DNA from: Rarobacter incanus
GTDB taxonomy: Bacteria; Actinomycetota; Actinomycetes; Actinomycetales; Cellulomonadaceae
Assembly: GCF_006715765.1 (NCBI RefSeq)
Contig: NZ_VFNV01000001.1
Location: 930,001-994,000 of the forward strand
Direction: 5' to 3'
DNA length: 64,000 nt
The notes under the pieces were generated by a model. That model was not told where the DNA came from, did no database searches, and saw nothing but the letters and a program-made list of their open reading frames with translations. Numbering within the stretch: the first letter of the stretch is position 1; every line of letters starts with the position of its first letter. Positions 37,048 through 47,500 of the stretch are shown piece by piece. The position numbers were made by a program, and so were the translations under genes.

Positions 37048-40000
37048 GCGCGTCGTCCTCTAGTTTCCGTTCGGCAGAAGCGACGAGGCCAGCCTGCGCC
37101 CGGCGATCGTCTGCGCTACCGAACTCACTGTGCGGTGCCCGGTTCGCCCGGTCGTCCGTCCCGGGCACATCGGTCAGCTGACGGCCCTGGTCCATCACTG
37201 GGCACGATGTGCGGATGGGACAGCTGCGGCACACCGCACCGGGGCGTGCCCACAGTTGCCCGGCGGCCATGATGCTCCCCGCCTGCGCGATCATTCGTTC
37301 CGCCCAGCTCGGGTCGGGAAAGTCCGCGAGCGCACGCTGCGTGCGGATCGAAACTGACTTTGTGGGTGCCCCAAGGTAGACCAGTTGGGCGCCGGCAAGG
37401 CTGTCCCGTGCAGCGCAGTCGGCGCTGCGAACCGCCTGCGGCCCGGCATCCGCGTCCGCGGTTCCGGCGTGCCCCTTGTCGTATGCGACCTGATACGCGG
37501 CAAGTTGCGGATCGACCTCCGCGTCAGCCTGACTCGCCGCCACCTTTCCCGTCTTGAAGTCGGTGATCAGCGGCCTGGCGCCCCGCGAATCTATGCGGTC
37601 GATGGAACCGCGCACACGCACCCCCGCGACCTCGACGTCGATAGCCCGTTCGACGGCCCGCGGAGCCGGATTGTCGGCTTCGAATTGCGCGAGCTTCGCG
37701 ACCATAGCCCGCGCCTCCTGCTCGCTTTGCATGGACGGCCACCCGTCGACGAGGCCCAGGTCGGGCCAGCGCCGGTGCAGCTCGGCCGCGAGGCTAGCGG
37801 CGCTGGCCGCGGGGTGGTCTTTGGCAATTTCGTGGATGAGCGTTCCCAGGTGCGTCGAAAACGTCCCGGAGGGGACTGCCCCGAGCATTTCGCCCGCCCA
37901 TCGCAACGAGCACGCGTGCGCCAGCGCGATGCGCGAGGGCGAGACTGCGACCACCTCATCCGCCGAGTGCAGCGGCGCGACCGTGGAGACGGGCTGGATG
38001 CCGTACCACGTTTGGGGCTGCGCCTCGCGTACCCCGCTGCCCGCCAGGCGACCGAGGAGCTCCACCCACGCCGTGGCGTTCGCGGACCCACCCTCCTGCG
38101 CTAGGGCCGCGGCCCCGGCGACCCGGGCCCGCAACGCAAGCCCGCGCAGGTCGAGGGGCGGCGGGGCGGCGATCGGCGGGCCCGCCGGGGGTGGCGCCAC
38201 CAGGTCGCACATCGCCGACGGCTGATCGTCGTCGCTGCTCACCGCGGTCACGTGGACGCATTGCGTCGCCCTGGATACGGCCACCAAGAAGAGCCGCAGT
38301 TCGTCGTCGAGCACCGCCCGACGTTGCCCCCGGACGTCGCTCGCGCCGACGCGCCCGTCCACAAGATCCGCGAGCCGCTGCGCCCCCAGCAGTGAATCCC
38401 GCAGGCGAAGGTCGGGCCACACGCCGTACTGCAACCCGCTGACGATGACGAATGACCACTGCCGCCCGGTCGCCTGCGCAGGCGTAAGGACCTCGACCAC
38501 GTCGCGGCGCTGTCCCGTCGCCGCCAAGGTATCCGCGGGTATGTCGAACGAGCGGATCTGCTCTACGAACTGGTCGATCGTTGCCAGCGCGGCGCGTTCG
38601 GTGAACGTATCAGCCTTCTTGAACAGCGTCATCAGCGCATCGAGCTGAGCGTGCGCCTGAGCGGCGTGCGGCCCCCCGCGCAGCGCCGCCTGTTGCCAGC
38701 GCTGCGCGCATTTCGATGCATCCCACACCGCCCACAGGACGGTGCCGGGGTTGGTCTCGTCAGCGGTGTCCCGGGCCGCTGAGATCATTGCCGCGAGCCG
38801 GTACATAGCGGCCGCTAAAGGCGTCCCGCCGATGCTTGAATCGCGCAATCCGCGCAACCCTCCCGGCCGTGTCAGGCAGGTCAAGAGCGGATGGCGGCCG
38901 CCCTCGTCGTCGGCGCAGAGCTTCGCTGTCAGCTGGGCGGCGATACGCCGGACCGCACGCACCGCAACGGGATCCAGGTCAAAGTAGGGCGAAGAGAGCA
39001 CCGCCAGCAAAGAGGCCTCGTCCCAATCCTGCGCCCTCGTACGCTGGACTATTTCGCAGAGCGCGCGCACTGCGGGTTCTGCCCGCAGCGCCCGATCGGC
39101 ACCGCCGGTGACCGCGGGGACGCCCGCCCGCTGCAATGCACCGGCGAACGCGGCGGCCTGCGCGCCCGAACGGACGATGACCGCGCACCGGGACCACGGC
39201 ACCTGCTGGGTGTAGTGGCGCCAGCGAACCATCCACGCGGCCCACGCCATTTCGTCGTTAAACGACCGCAGGTGCCAACGCGCAACCGGATCCACGAGCC
39301 GCGGTCGATACTCGCCGACGCTCGGCCCCGCCTCCGCATCGGGCGAATCATGGTCGTCTTCTACTGCCGCCCCTGCCCCCGGGTCCCCGCTGGGCCCACC
39401 AGCGAATCGGTGCCTGGTCCCGGCGGCTGTCCCGATGCTCTGCGCGATGCCTGCGATCGCGCGCGTGACCTCCGGCGCCGTCCGATGCGCCGTCGTGAGG
39501 ACGAATGGCAGCGCGTCGAACTGCCCCACCTCGAGCGACCGCGGTGAGGGCGGCGTCGCGGCCAAGCGGGCCAGATCGGGGCGCGAACCACGAAACCCCT
39601 GCACCGCCTGGTCGGGATCGCTGAGCAACACCAATTGGGCGCCGTCCGCCGCGAGCGCAGCAAGCAACTGCGCGGTCGCCGCCGATGCGTCCTGGTACTC
39701 GTCGACGACGACTAGCGAAAACCGCAGCCGTCCCGGCGCGTCCTGCACCCGCAGCCGCTCGGCCACGACGGCCGCCTGCGCAACGATCCCGGCCGAATCG
39801 AACCTATCGCCGCGGTCCGGCGTCATCCGCGCAAGCTCGTTGACGTTCTCGTACTCGCGGTAGAGCGCGGCCGCGGCGATCCACGCCGGCTCGTCGTGTT
39901 CGCGGCCCAAACGTTCCAGGTCCGCGGGGGCAATCGCACGCTCCGCGCACCGCATCATGAGGTCGCGCAGCTCGGACCGAAAGCCCGCCAAACCCAACGT

Positions 40001-40474
40001 TTCTGGCGGGATCGCCGCCGGCCACGGCACGTCCACCCCCATTCCGGCCAGGTGACCCGCGAGGAGCTCAGCGATCTCGCGGTCCTGTTCCGGGCCGGTC
40101 GTTAGCACCGGCGCCGGACGCCCGTTCATCCGCGCGTCGTTGCTCAAGATGGCGAACGCCAGCGAAGCGGCCGACCGCACAGCCGCGGTACGCCTGGTCC
40201 CGCCGCCCGCAGCGGTGACCCGATCGCGCAGCCTCGCGGCCGAACCGCGCGACGCGGTGAGCAGCACGACCCGGTCCGCATCCACGCCGCTGGCAATCGC
40301 ATCGGTGACGATGTGCAGCGCCAGGGTGGTCTTTCCGGTTCCCGGCGCGCCGGTCACAACGATGTGCCTTCCGGTCGCCACCGCCGCAACCACCGCATCT
40401 TGCTGCGAATCGAGTCGCGGGTGCGCGGGGACCTCGTCCTTACCCTCCGGCATTGCTAACGTCATGGTTTTCAT
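37040..40474 (-). CDS. adnA: AdnA subunit, UvrD-like helicase with Fe-S RecB-type nuclease
   Basis: Partner of AdnB in double-strand break resection. Motif I is VVTGAPGTGKTTLALHIV near residue 45, motif II LVVVDEYQDASAATAQLL, motif III LLSDPDQAVQGFRG, with the core continuing to FLVAVSRATQCVHVTAV (VI). The nuclease has RGSIDRIDSRG..LITDFKTGK and PQLAAYQVAY. An Fe-S cluster is suggested by one Cys before the domain (ALAHACSLRW) and three after it (CRSCPIRTSCPVMDQ), as in AddB and AdnA. 1144 residues from the ATG at 40474. In-frame ATG codons at 40465 and 40453 are also possible, as no start has a clear ribosome site. Overlaps adnB by eight bases. Confidence 0.92.
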   Translation of the reverse strand: MKTMTLAMPEGKDEVPAHPRLDSQQDAVVAAVATGRHIVVTGAPGTGKTTLALHIVTDAIASGVDADRVVLLTASRGSAARLRDRVTAAGGGTRRTAAVRSAASLAFAILSNDARMNGRPAPVLTTGPEQDREIAELLAGHLAGMGVDVPWPAAIPPETLGLAGFRSELRDLMMRCAERAIAPADLERLGREHDEPAWIAAAALYREYENVNELARMTPDRGDRFDSAGIVAQAAVVAERLRVQDAPGRLRFSLVVVDEYQDASAATAQLLAALAADGAQLVLLSDPDQAVQGFRGSRPDLARLAATPPSPRSLEVGQFDALPFVLTTAHRTAPEVTRAIAGIAQSIGTAAGTRHRFAGGPSGDPGAGAAVEDDHDSPDAEAGPSVGEYRPRLVDPVARWHLRSFNDEMAWAAWMVRWRHYTQQVPWSRCAVIVRSGAQAAAFAGALQRAGVPAVTGGADRALRAEPAVRALCEIVQRTRAQDWDEASLLAVLSSPYFDLDPVAVRAVRRIAAQLTAKLCADDEGGRHPLLTCLTRPGGLRGLRDSSIGGTPLAAAMYRLAAMISAARDTADETNPGTVLWAVWDASKCAQRWQQAALRGGPHAAQAHAQLDALMTLFKKADTFTERAALATIDQFVEQIRSFDIPADTLAATGQRRDVVEVLTPAQATGRQWSFVIVSGLQYGVWPDLRLRDSLLGAQRLADLVDGRVGASDVRGQRRAVLDDELRLFLVAVSRATQCVHVTAVSSDDDQPSAMCDLVAPPPAGPPIAAPPPLDLRGLALRARVAGAAALAQEGGSANATAWVELLGRLAGSGVREAQPQTWYGIQPVSTVAPLHSADEVVAVSPSRIALAHACSLRWAGEMLGAVPSGTFSTHLGTLIHEIAKDHPAASAASLAAELHRRWPDLGLVDGWPSMQSEQEARAMVAKLAQFEADNPAPRAVERAIDVEVAGVRVRGSIDRIDSRGARPLITDFKTGKVAASQADAEVDPQLAAYQVAYDKGHAGTADADAGPQAVRSADCAARDSLAGAQLVYLGAPTKSVSIRTQRALADFPDPSWAERMIAQAGSIMAAGQLWARPGAVCRSCPIRTSCPVMDQGRQLTDVPGTDDRANRAPHSEFGSADDRRAQAGLVASAERKLEDDAHE

Positions 40475-40602
40475 ACTGCCAGGACCGTCCGACACCGCAT
40501 ATTCCGGTGCGCCCCGCGCGCGAATCACACGCATTATTCAGGCGATAGCGCTAGGTTAGATACCTCAGACATAGTGGCTCGACAGATCGGAAGGCTCATC
40601 CC

Positions 40603-41058
40603 ATGGCCGCCCTAGGATTCCTCGCCCGCGCGCTCGTGTCAGTTCCCTTCATCGTCGACTCCGCGCAGGCGCTCAAGAACAGCGACGAGCACTCCGCCCG
40701 CGCTGCCATGTTTGCGACGCACTGCCCTCTCGCCGAGCACGCGCCGACGCTCACCCCCGGCCAATGGAAGCTCGCGGTGCGGGGGCACGCGGTTGCAACC
40801 ATCGTGTGTTCGCTGGGGCTCGTCGGCGGCAAGGCTCCGCGCCTGCACGCGCTGATGCTGGCGGCACTCACCGCACCGCGCGTGGCGATCTCAATGCCGC
40901 GCAAAGACAGCGGGACACCGTTCGCGGCCGGTACCGCGACGCCGTGGAAGTCGCTGGCCAGTTCCCTGGGGCAGGTCGGAGCCGCGCTCGCAATCGCGGC
41001 CGACAGGCACGGCAAGCCATCGCGGCAGTGGCTGCACGAGCACCAGAGCGATGCATAA
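40603..41058 (+). CDS. DoxX-like membrane protein
   Basis: A 151-residue protein with an N-terminal signal-like segment and about three to four membrane helices, fitting the small DoxX family by layout (ALGFLARALVSVPFIVDSAQAL at the start, then AVRGHAVATIVCSLGLVGG and HALMLAALTAPRVAI). DoxX proteins act in redox and thiol stress in Mycobacterium, but this copy is only a distant match. The ATG has ggaagg ten bases upstream. It is divergent from adnA and 37 bases before aroA. Confidence 0.75.
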   Translation: MAALGFLARALVSVPFIVDSAQALKNSDEHSARAAMFATHCPLAEHAPTLTPGQWKLAVRGHAVATIVCSLGLVGGKAPRLHALMLAALTAPRVAISMPRKDSGTPFAAGTATPWKSLASSLGQVGAALAIAADRHGKPSRQWLHEHQSDA

Positions 41059-41083
41059 TTACGCGCCCGTTAGAGGGCCCCGG

Positions 41084-41089
41084 TAGGCT
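41084..41089 (+). promoter_or_regulatory. -10 box of a leaderless aroA transcript
   Basis: TAGGCT ends six bases before the GTG start of aroA, and there is no Shine-Dalgarno sequence in between. This is the same layout as at ychF and the TetR gene. Confidence 0.5.
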
Positions 41090-41095
41090 GGTCGC

Positions 41096-42442
41096 GTGAC
41101 CGATAATGCGAAGACTATTCCGTCCGACTCAGTGCCAGCGAGCCAGGGTGACTGGGCAGCTCCGCTGGCCCCGGTGGGCGGGTTTCGCGCCGAGGTGTCG
41201 GTCCCGGGATCGAAGTCACTGTCGAACCGCTACCTGGTTTTGGCCGCACTCGCCGCCGGGCCGGCCGTGATCCGAGGGCTGTTGCGCAGCCGCGACACCG
41301 AACTCATGATGGCGGCGTTGACGGCGCTGGGCGCGTCGTTTTCCCCCGGGACCGCGCCGGGTGAATGGCGATCGGTCCCTCTTTCGCCCGTGACTGGCGA
41401 CATCGAGATAGATACCGGGTTGGCGGGAACCGTGATGCGCTTCTTGCCGCCCGTCGCCGCGCAGGTTGCGGCCAGCGTTAGGTTCGACGGAGACGAGGGG
41501 GCACGCGTGCGCCCCATGGCTCCGATCATCGACGCGCTGCGGGCCCTGGGTGTGCGGGTCGATGACGGCGGGGACGGGTTACTGCCCTTCACGGTTCACG
41601 GCAACCCGCACCTGCGCGGTGGGCACGTGGATGTGGACGCATCGAAGTCAAGCCAATTCGTTTCTGGACTGCTCCTCGCGGCGCCGCGCATGAGCGAGGG
41701 CCTGACCGTGCGCCACATCGGGCCAACGCTGCCGAGCCTGCCCCACATCGCCATGACGGTCGCCGTCTTGCGCCAGTTCGGCATCCAGGTTGACGATTCG
41801 CGCGACGCTATCTGGCGCGTGTACCCCGGCCCGGTCCAGGCGGAACAAATCCGGGTGGAACCGGACCTGTCCAACGCCGGGGCGTTCATGTGCGCGGCGG
41901 CCGCCGCGCCCGCCGGGTCATCCGTAACGATCCCGGGGTGGCCGCGTGCAACCACCCAGCCCGGCGACATGATGCCCGGAATCCTTGAGCAGATGGGCGC
42001 GCGCACCTCCCTGGACGGCGACCGCCTCACGGTGACATCGAGCGGGCAGCTGCGCGGCATCGACGCGGACCTGGCGGCAGGGGGCGAATTGGCGCCGCAA
42101 ATCGCCGCGCTGGCCACCCTGGCCGATTCGCCCACGCGGCTGCGCGGAATCGCGCACCTGCGCGGGCACGAAACCGACCGCCTGGCGGCGCTGGCAACCG
42201 AGATAAACCGCCTCGGCGGGCGCGCGGAGCAGACATCCGACGGGCTAGTCATCACCCCCCTGCCGTTGCGAGGCGGGCTGTGGCGCACCTATCACGATCA
42301 CCGCATGGCGCACGCGGGTGCCATCGTGGGCCTTGCGACACCGGGCGTCGTGGTTCAGGACATTGCGACGACCGCCAAGACGATGCCCGGGTTTGCGGGC
42401 ATGTGGGAAGACATGCTCGGTACGGGCATCAAGGAGCAATAG
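41096..42442 (+). CDS. aroA: 3-phosphoshikimate 1-carboxyvinyltransferase (EPSP synthase)
   Basis: Joins shikimate-3-phosphate with phosphoenolpyruvate in aromatic amino-acid synthesis. The 448-residue protein has the first substrate motif VPGSKSLSNRYLVLAALA near residue 38, LLRSRDTELMMAAL, the DTGLAGTVMRFLPPVAA loop, SSQFVSGLLLAAPR, and the second motif HLRGHETDRLAALATEI near residue 355 (KESDR in other families). The final block is YHDHRMAHAGAIVGL. First gene of an aroA-rsgA-hisN operon, a known actinobacterial grouping. Starts with GTG six bases after TAGGCT, probably leaderless. Confidence 0.96.
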   Translation: MTDNAKTIPSDSVPASQGDWAAPLAPVGGFRAEVSVPGSKSLSNRYLVLAALAAGPAVIRGLLRSRDTELMMAALTALGASFSPGTAPGEWRSVPLSPVTGDIEIDTGLAGTVMRFLPPVAAQVAASVRFDGDEGARVRPMAPIIDALRALGVRVDDGGDGLLPFTVHGNPHLRGGHVDVDASKSSQFVSGLLLAAPRMSEGLTVRHIGPTLPSLPHIAMTVAVLRQFGIQVDDSRDAIWRVYPGPVQAEQIRVEPDLSNAGAFMCAAAAAPAGSSVTIPGWPRATTQPGDMMPGILEQMGARTSLDGDRLTVTSSGQLRGIDADLAAGGELAPQIAALATLADSPTRLRGIAHLRGHETDRLAALATEINRLGGRAEQTSDGLVITPLPLRGGLWRTYHDHRMAHAGAIVGLATPGVVVQDIATTAKTMPGFAGMWEDMLGTGIKEQ

Positions 42443-42447
42443 AGACC

Positions 42448-43509
42448 GTGGGGCACGGGGGCAAGTGGGACGAATCATCGTTTACCGACCGGCCGTCGCG
42501 GCGCGGCTCGCGGCCGCGCACGAAGAACCGCCCGACCCACGATGATGCCACGCTCGCCATGGTGATCGGCGTCGACCGGGGCCGCTACACGCTGGTCGCG
42601 GATGACGGCCTGCCCGCCGAACGCCGCGTGGTTGCGATGCGTGCGCGGGAGCTGGGCCGCACCCGTATCGTCTGCGCAGACCGCGTCGCAATCGTCGGGG
42701 ACACCAGTGGTGCCGCCGGGACGCTCGCCAGAATCGTGCGCGTCGAGGACCGCAAGACGGTTCTGCGGCGCACCGCCGACGACACGGATCCCTACGAACG
42801 GATCATCGTCGCCAATGCGGATCAGCTGGTGATCGTCACGGCCTGCGCGGACCCGACCCCGCGCCCCCGCATGATCGACAGGTGCATCGTTGCCGCGTTC
42901 GACGCTGGCATGGATGTGCTGCTTTGTATGACGAAGGCCGACCTGGCGGATCCCGAGCCGATCATTGCTCCTTACCGCGACATCGGCGTCGAATCCATTA
43001 TCACCCGGCGCGCGGACGGCCGGATCGAGGGCCTACCGGCCCTGATCGAACTGCTGCGGGGCAGGGTTTCGGTGCTGGTTGGTCATTCCGGAGTCGGCAA
43101 ATCTACTCTGGTCAATGCGTTGGTGCCGGGCGCCGATCGCGCCACGGGACACGTCAATGCGGTCACCGGCCGCGGCCGGCAAACGTCGACTTCGGCGGTC
43201 GCGTTGCGTTTGATGGATGAAGCGCACGCGCCCGCCGGATGGGTCATCGACACCCCCGGCGTGCGCTCGTTCGGCCTGGCCCACGTCGGGGTGGACAGCG
43301 TCATCGCCGCGTTTGACGATCTCACCGAGGTCGTGGCGCGATGCCCGCGCGGCTGCACGCACCTTGCGGGTGCCCCCGACTGCGAACTGGATGCGTGGGT
43401 CGCGACCGCGAGCGACGGCGAAGGCATCCGCCGGTCTCACCGCGTCGACTCGCTGCGCCGCCTGCTCGCCGCGCGCGGCGCCACCACCACCGCGGATCGA
43501 CTAGCGTAG
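42448..43509 (+). CDS. rsgA: ribosome small-subunit GTPase RsgA
   Basis: RsgA checks 30S ribosome maturation through a circularly permuted GTPase domain. The 353-residue protein has an N-terminal OB-like part, then G4 CMTKADLAD, G1 GHSGVGKSTLVNAL, TGRGRQTSTSAVAL (G2), and G3 DTPGVRSFGL in the permuted order. The C-terminal zinc site is CPRGCTHLAGAPDC. The GTG at 42448 has aaggag eleven bases upstream; it lies five bases after the aroA stop. The first 35 residues are basic and of low complexity. It shares the operon with hisN, which starts four bases later. Confidence 0.95.
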   Translation: MGHGGKWDESSFTDRPSRRGSRPRTKNRPTHDDATLAMVIGVDRGRYTLVADDGLPAERRVVAMRARELGRTRIVCADRVAIVGDTSGAAGTLARIVRVEDRKTVLRRTADDTDPYERIIVANADQLVIVTACADPTPRPRMIDRCIVAAFDAGMDVLLCMTKADLADPEPIIAPYRDIGVESIITRRADGRIEGLPALIELLRGRVSVLVGHSGVGKSTLVNALVPGADRATGHVNAVTGRGRQTSTSAVALRLMDEAHAPAGWVIDTPGVRSFGLAHVGVDSVIAAFDDLTEVVARCPRGCTHLAGAPDCELDAWVATASDGEGIRRSHRVDSLRRLLAARGATTTADRLA

Positions 43510-43513
43510 AGCT

Positions 43514-44302
43514 ATGCCCTCAGCCCGCTACGAAGACGACCTGCGCCTGGCCCTGGTCCTCGCAGACCAGGTAGACGCAATTACCACATCGCGCTTTCGG
43601 GCCCAGGACCTGCGGGTCGAAACCAAGCCGGACCTGACGCCCGTATCGGACGCCGACCGCAGCGCCGAAGAGGTGATCCGCTCGCAACTGGCCCGATCCC
43701 GGGGCCGCGACGCGATCGTCGGCGAGGAGTTCGGCTCCACGGGGCATTCGGACCGCAGATGGATCATCGACCCCATCGATGGCACCAAGAACTTTGTCCG
43801 GGGCGTGCCCGTGTGGGCGACGCTGATCGCGCTGATGGAGGGCGATCAGGTCGTCGTTGGCGTGGTCTCGGCTCCGGCCCTCAACCGCAGGTGGTGGGCC
43901 GCGAAGGGAACCGGCGCGTACACGGGCAAGTCGCTGGCACGCGCCCGCAGGCTGGCCGTGTCCCAGGTGGCGACGCTCGCAGACGCGTCGATGTCGTATT
44001 CCTCGCTGACCGGCTGGCGCGATGCGGGGCGCCTGCACCAATTCGTCGATCTCACGCTCGATGTCTGGCGCACCCGGGCGTATGGCGATTTTTGGTCATA
44101 CATGCTCGTCGCCGAGGGCGCCGTCGACTTTGCCTGCGAGCCCGAGCTGGCGCTGTACGATATGGCGGCGCTCGTCCCTATTGTTACGGAAGCCGGCGGA
44201 AAGTTCACCTCACTGGCGGGTGTGCCGGGGCCGCTGGGAGCTAATGGCATAGCGAGTAATGGGCTATTGCACGATGACGTTCTGGGACGCATTGGTTTCT
44301 AA
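43514..44302 (+). CDS. hisN: histidinol-phosphatase (inositol monophosphatase family)
   Basis: HisN of the inositol-monophosphatase fold removes phosphate from histidinol phosphate. The 262-residue protein shows TPVSDADRSAEEVI, GEEFG, the metal motif WIIDPIDGTKNFVRGVPVWATLIAL, VVGVVSAPALNRRWWA, and the AYGDFWSYMLVAEGAVDFACEPELALYDMAALVPIV segment with the last metal Asp. The gene context aroA-rsgA-hisN supports HisN over other phosphatases. Followed by about 120 bases without a gene before the GH92 promoter. Confidence 0.92.
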   Translation: MPSARYEDDLRLALVLADQVDAITTSRFRAQDLRVETKPDLTPVSDADRSAEEVIRSQLARSRGRDAIVGEEFGSTGHSDRRWIIDPIDGTKNFVRGVPVWATLIALMEGDQVVVGVVSAPALNRRWWAAKGTGAYTGKSLARARRLAVSQVATLADASMSYSSLTGWRDAGRLHQFVDLTLDVWRTRAYGDFWSYMLVAEGAVDFACEPELALYDMAALVPIVTEAGGKFTSLAGVPGPLGANGIASNGLLHDDVLGRIGF

Positions 44303-44327
44303 GGTTTTGGCCGACGAGGCCCCCGTC

Positions 44328-44340
44328 CCCGCGCAGCGGG
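44328..44340. repeat. isolated REP-like core after hisN
   Basis: CCCGCGCAGCGGG matches the palindromic core of the element cluster at 19.4-19.7 kb. It stands in the intergenic DNA downstream of hisN, without the outer gtcgag/tatcgag arms. Confidence 0.5.
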
Positions 44341-44382
44341 CCTGCGCGAGATTGATTCTTCGCCCGGGGCTGTGCGCGCTGT

Positions 44383-44411
44383 TTGCCGCCGTCCACGAAG
44401 CGCGGTAACCT
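44383..44411 (+). promoter_or_regulatory. sigma-A-type promoter of the GH92 gene
   Basis: TTGCCG (44383-44388) and TAACCT (44406-44411) are 17 bases apart. Transcription would start near 44418, about 83 bases before the ATG at 44501. Confidence 0.6.
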
Positions 44412-44420
44412 AAGACAAAT

Positions 44421-44434
44421 TGACAACGATGTCA
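44421..44434. promoter_or_regulatory. operator-like palindrome TGACAACGATGTCA before the GH92 gene
   Basis: A 14-base near-palindrome with one mismatched pair and a central CG, starting nine bases after the -10 box. A nearly identical site lies at the same place before the companion secreted-protein gene. The central CG is the mark of LacI-family operators. No such regulator is encoded in the window. Confidence 0.65.
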
Positions 44435-44500
44435 GGCTGGTCGACGAGCCACTACCGTGGCGGTCCGCATCGTAGCGACGTCATACGAAAAGGGAGATTC

Positions 44501-47500
44501 ATGCGACTCAACCGTCCACAACCGCGCGCACACACGCCCGGCGCGCCGCTTTCACGCAAAGTCCTCGCGGGGCTGACTGCGCTGGCCGTCGCGGCGACGG
44601 GATTGGCTGCCGCCGCGCCCGCCAACGCTGCCGCCCAAACCATCACGGGTTCGCAGGCGGTTGGCCTGGTGAACACGTTCATCGGATCGCTCGACGACGG
44701 TAATACGTTCCCGGGGGCGACGACCCCGTTCGGTATGGTCCAGCTGTCCCCCGACAACGGTCACAACGTCGGCTACTACTCGACAAACGATGCCGTTCGA
44801 GGGTTCTCGCAGGTGCACCTGTCGGGCGTTGGCTGCGGCCTGGGAGGATTTGTTCCAGTTCTCCCGACTACGGATTCGCCCACCGGCAGCGGGTTCAACT
44901 CGGACTATGCGTCCGGGAACTATTCACGTTCCGTGCTCAATAAGGGCCAAGAGGGCGCCGAGGTTGCCAGCCCCGGCTACTACAAGACTGTGCTGAGCTC
45001 GGGTGCGGCCAACAACATCACCGCCGAACTCACGGCAACAACCCGCACCGGGGTGCAAAAGTACTCGTTCAGCTCGGGCGATGACGTCAAATCGTATGTT
45101 CGCATCAACGCCGGCCAGGCACTATCGAGCGTACGCAGCTCCAAGGTGACGATCGACGCCGCGAATCGCACCGTGGCCACGGAAACCACCGTGTACGGCT
45201 TCTGCCAGGACACGCCCGATTTCACGGTCTACTCGATCTCCAAGTTCAACCAGGCTTTCCAGGGCTACGGGACGTGGACGGGCAACACCTACACCGCCAA
45301 CAAGACTTCCGCATCGTCGACGGACCGCACGGGCGCCTCTCTCGAATTCGCGCGCAACGCGACCGTTGAGGTGCAGACGGCGATCAGCTACGTCAGCGCT
45401 GCGGGCGCTCAGGCGAATCTCACGGCGGAGTCGAACACCTTCAACGGCGCCCGCACCGCGGCGAATGCCGCGTGGGCAGACCAGTTGGGGAAGGTCTCGG
45501 TGACCCAAAGCGACGCCAATGCGCAGGGCACCGATAAGCAAACGCAACTCAAGACGTTCTACTCGGCCCTCTACCGATCGTTCGTCGCCCCCAACGTCGG
45601 CTCGGACGTCGACGGCAAGTACCGTGGCTGGGACACGCAGATCCACCAGGTCTCGGACGATGGTCTCGGCGCCTACTATCAGGACTTCTCCCTGTGGGAC
45701 ACCTACCGAACGCAACAACAGTGGCTCTATCTCACCGAACCTAAGAAGTCCGCTGACATGGCCAAATCGATTGTGTTGCAGGCAGAGCAGTCCGGCTGGA
45801 CCCCGCGTTGGGGCTATGGGCCGGTTGAAACGAACGTCATGACAGGCGATCCCGCCACGCCGTTCTTGGTGTCCGCCTGGGACCAGGGCCTGCTCACCGG
45901 AACGTGGGAGGAGCGGACCTACGCGGTACTCAAGCACAATGCGGACAACCAGCCGGCAGCCGACGTCTACGTCAACGGGCGCGCCGACAACGACCGGTAC
46001 ATTGCGCGCGGTTACGTGACGCAAAACAAGAAGGCAAAGTTCCGCAACACCGACTACGACATGGACCACGGCGGCTCCGCCACGCTCGAGTACGCGCTAG
46101 CCGACGGAACGCTCGCCTACATGGCGAAGAAGCTCGGGCACACCGCGGATGCCGAGCGCTACGCGCTGCGCGGCCAGAACTTCCGCAGCGAATGGGATCC
46201 TGCCACCAAAACCTTCCGTGCCCGCGACAAGAACGGAATCTACCTGACCAAGGGCACCGATGAGGAAAAGAGTGCCTTCCACGAGGGAACCTCCGCTCAG
46301 TACGAGTGGCTCGTTTCGCAGGACGTGCCGAGCCTCATTTCGCTCATGGGTGGCAAGCAGGCGACCAACGACCGCCTCGACACGTTCTTCGCGTACAACT
46401 CGATCGATCTCGAGTCGAACCCCGGCCGGGTCGCCAAGAACTCTGGCAGCAACACGGCCTGGTGGGTTACCGGCACGTACGACTACTACGGGACCAAGAC
46501 CTACAACCCCAACAATGAGCCCGACCTCAACTCCGCCTACACCTACCTGTGGACCGGGCAGCCGTGGAAGACCACCGACATTGTTCGCGAAGCTCTGACC
46601 CTGTTCACCGACACGCCTAACGGCGTCACCGGCAACGACGACCTCGGAACGATGGCCGCGTGGCAGGTAATGTCCACCATCGGCATCTACCCGATCATCC
46701 CGGGCAAGGACGTGTGGGGCTTGACCACCCCGGTGTTTGACAAGGTCGAGATCGCCCTCGACAAGGACGTTTTCGGCAAAGATGAGCTCACCATCTCCGC
46801 CGACGGCGCGTCCATGACGAACCGCTACACGCAGTCGGTAGCGATCGGGACGCAGCAGCTTGATCGCGCCTACCTTTCGGGCACCGAACTCACCAGCGCA
46901 GGGACGCTGTCCTACACGGTCGGTAGTTCGCATTCTCAGTGGGCAACAAGCGACGAGGCCTCCCCTGGTTCGCTGGCCACCGTCACCGACCTGCCGACGC
47001 GCCTCGTTGTGCAACCGACGACCTCGGTCTACGAACGCGCATCGCAATCGCGGGCAATCGTATCCGCGGGAAGCTCGACCGCCGTGCCCGTATCGCTCCA
47101 GTTCACGGGGACCAAGGCAGTCGCCGGTGACGTGACTGTGACGGCTCCTGCGGGGCTGACGGCGAGTGTCACCCAGGGCGCAACGGTTTCCGTCAACCCG
47201 CAGGGCGGCACGGTGATGGCTAACGCGACGGTTCAGATCAGCGCCGACGCGTCGGTAACCGCGGGCACGTACAACGTCGCCGTTAGCGTCGGATCCGGTA
47301 GCGATGCGGTGGCCTCGTCCCTAGCAGTGTCCGTGGCCACGACGGAGCAGACCCTGCTCGGGACCGCTGGCGCGCTGAACAACCAGGCTATCGCCAGCTC
47401 AACCAATTCTGCCGACTCGGCAAATGCCAAGTTCAACAAGTACGAATCGGACGGTCGCGATATCAGCGGACAAGAGTTCTTCTTGCGTGACCAAGCGACC

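Noticed and set aside
2537-44325. Shared 13-base block gacgaggcccccg at 2537 and 44313
   Set aside because: Short, GC-rich, and without further similarity on either side.
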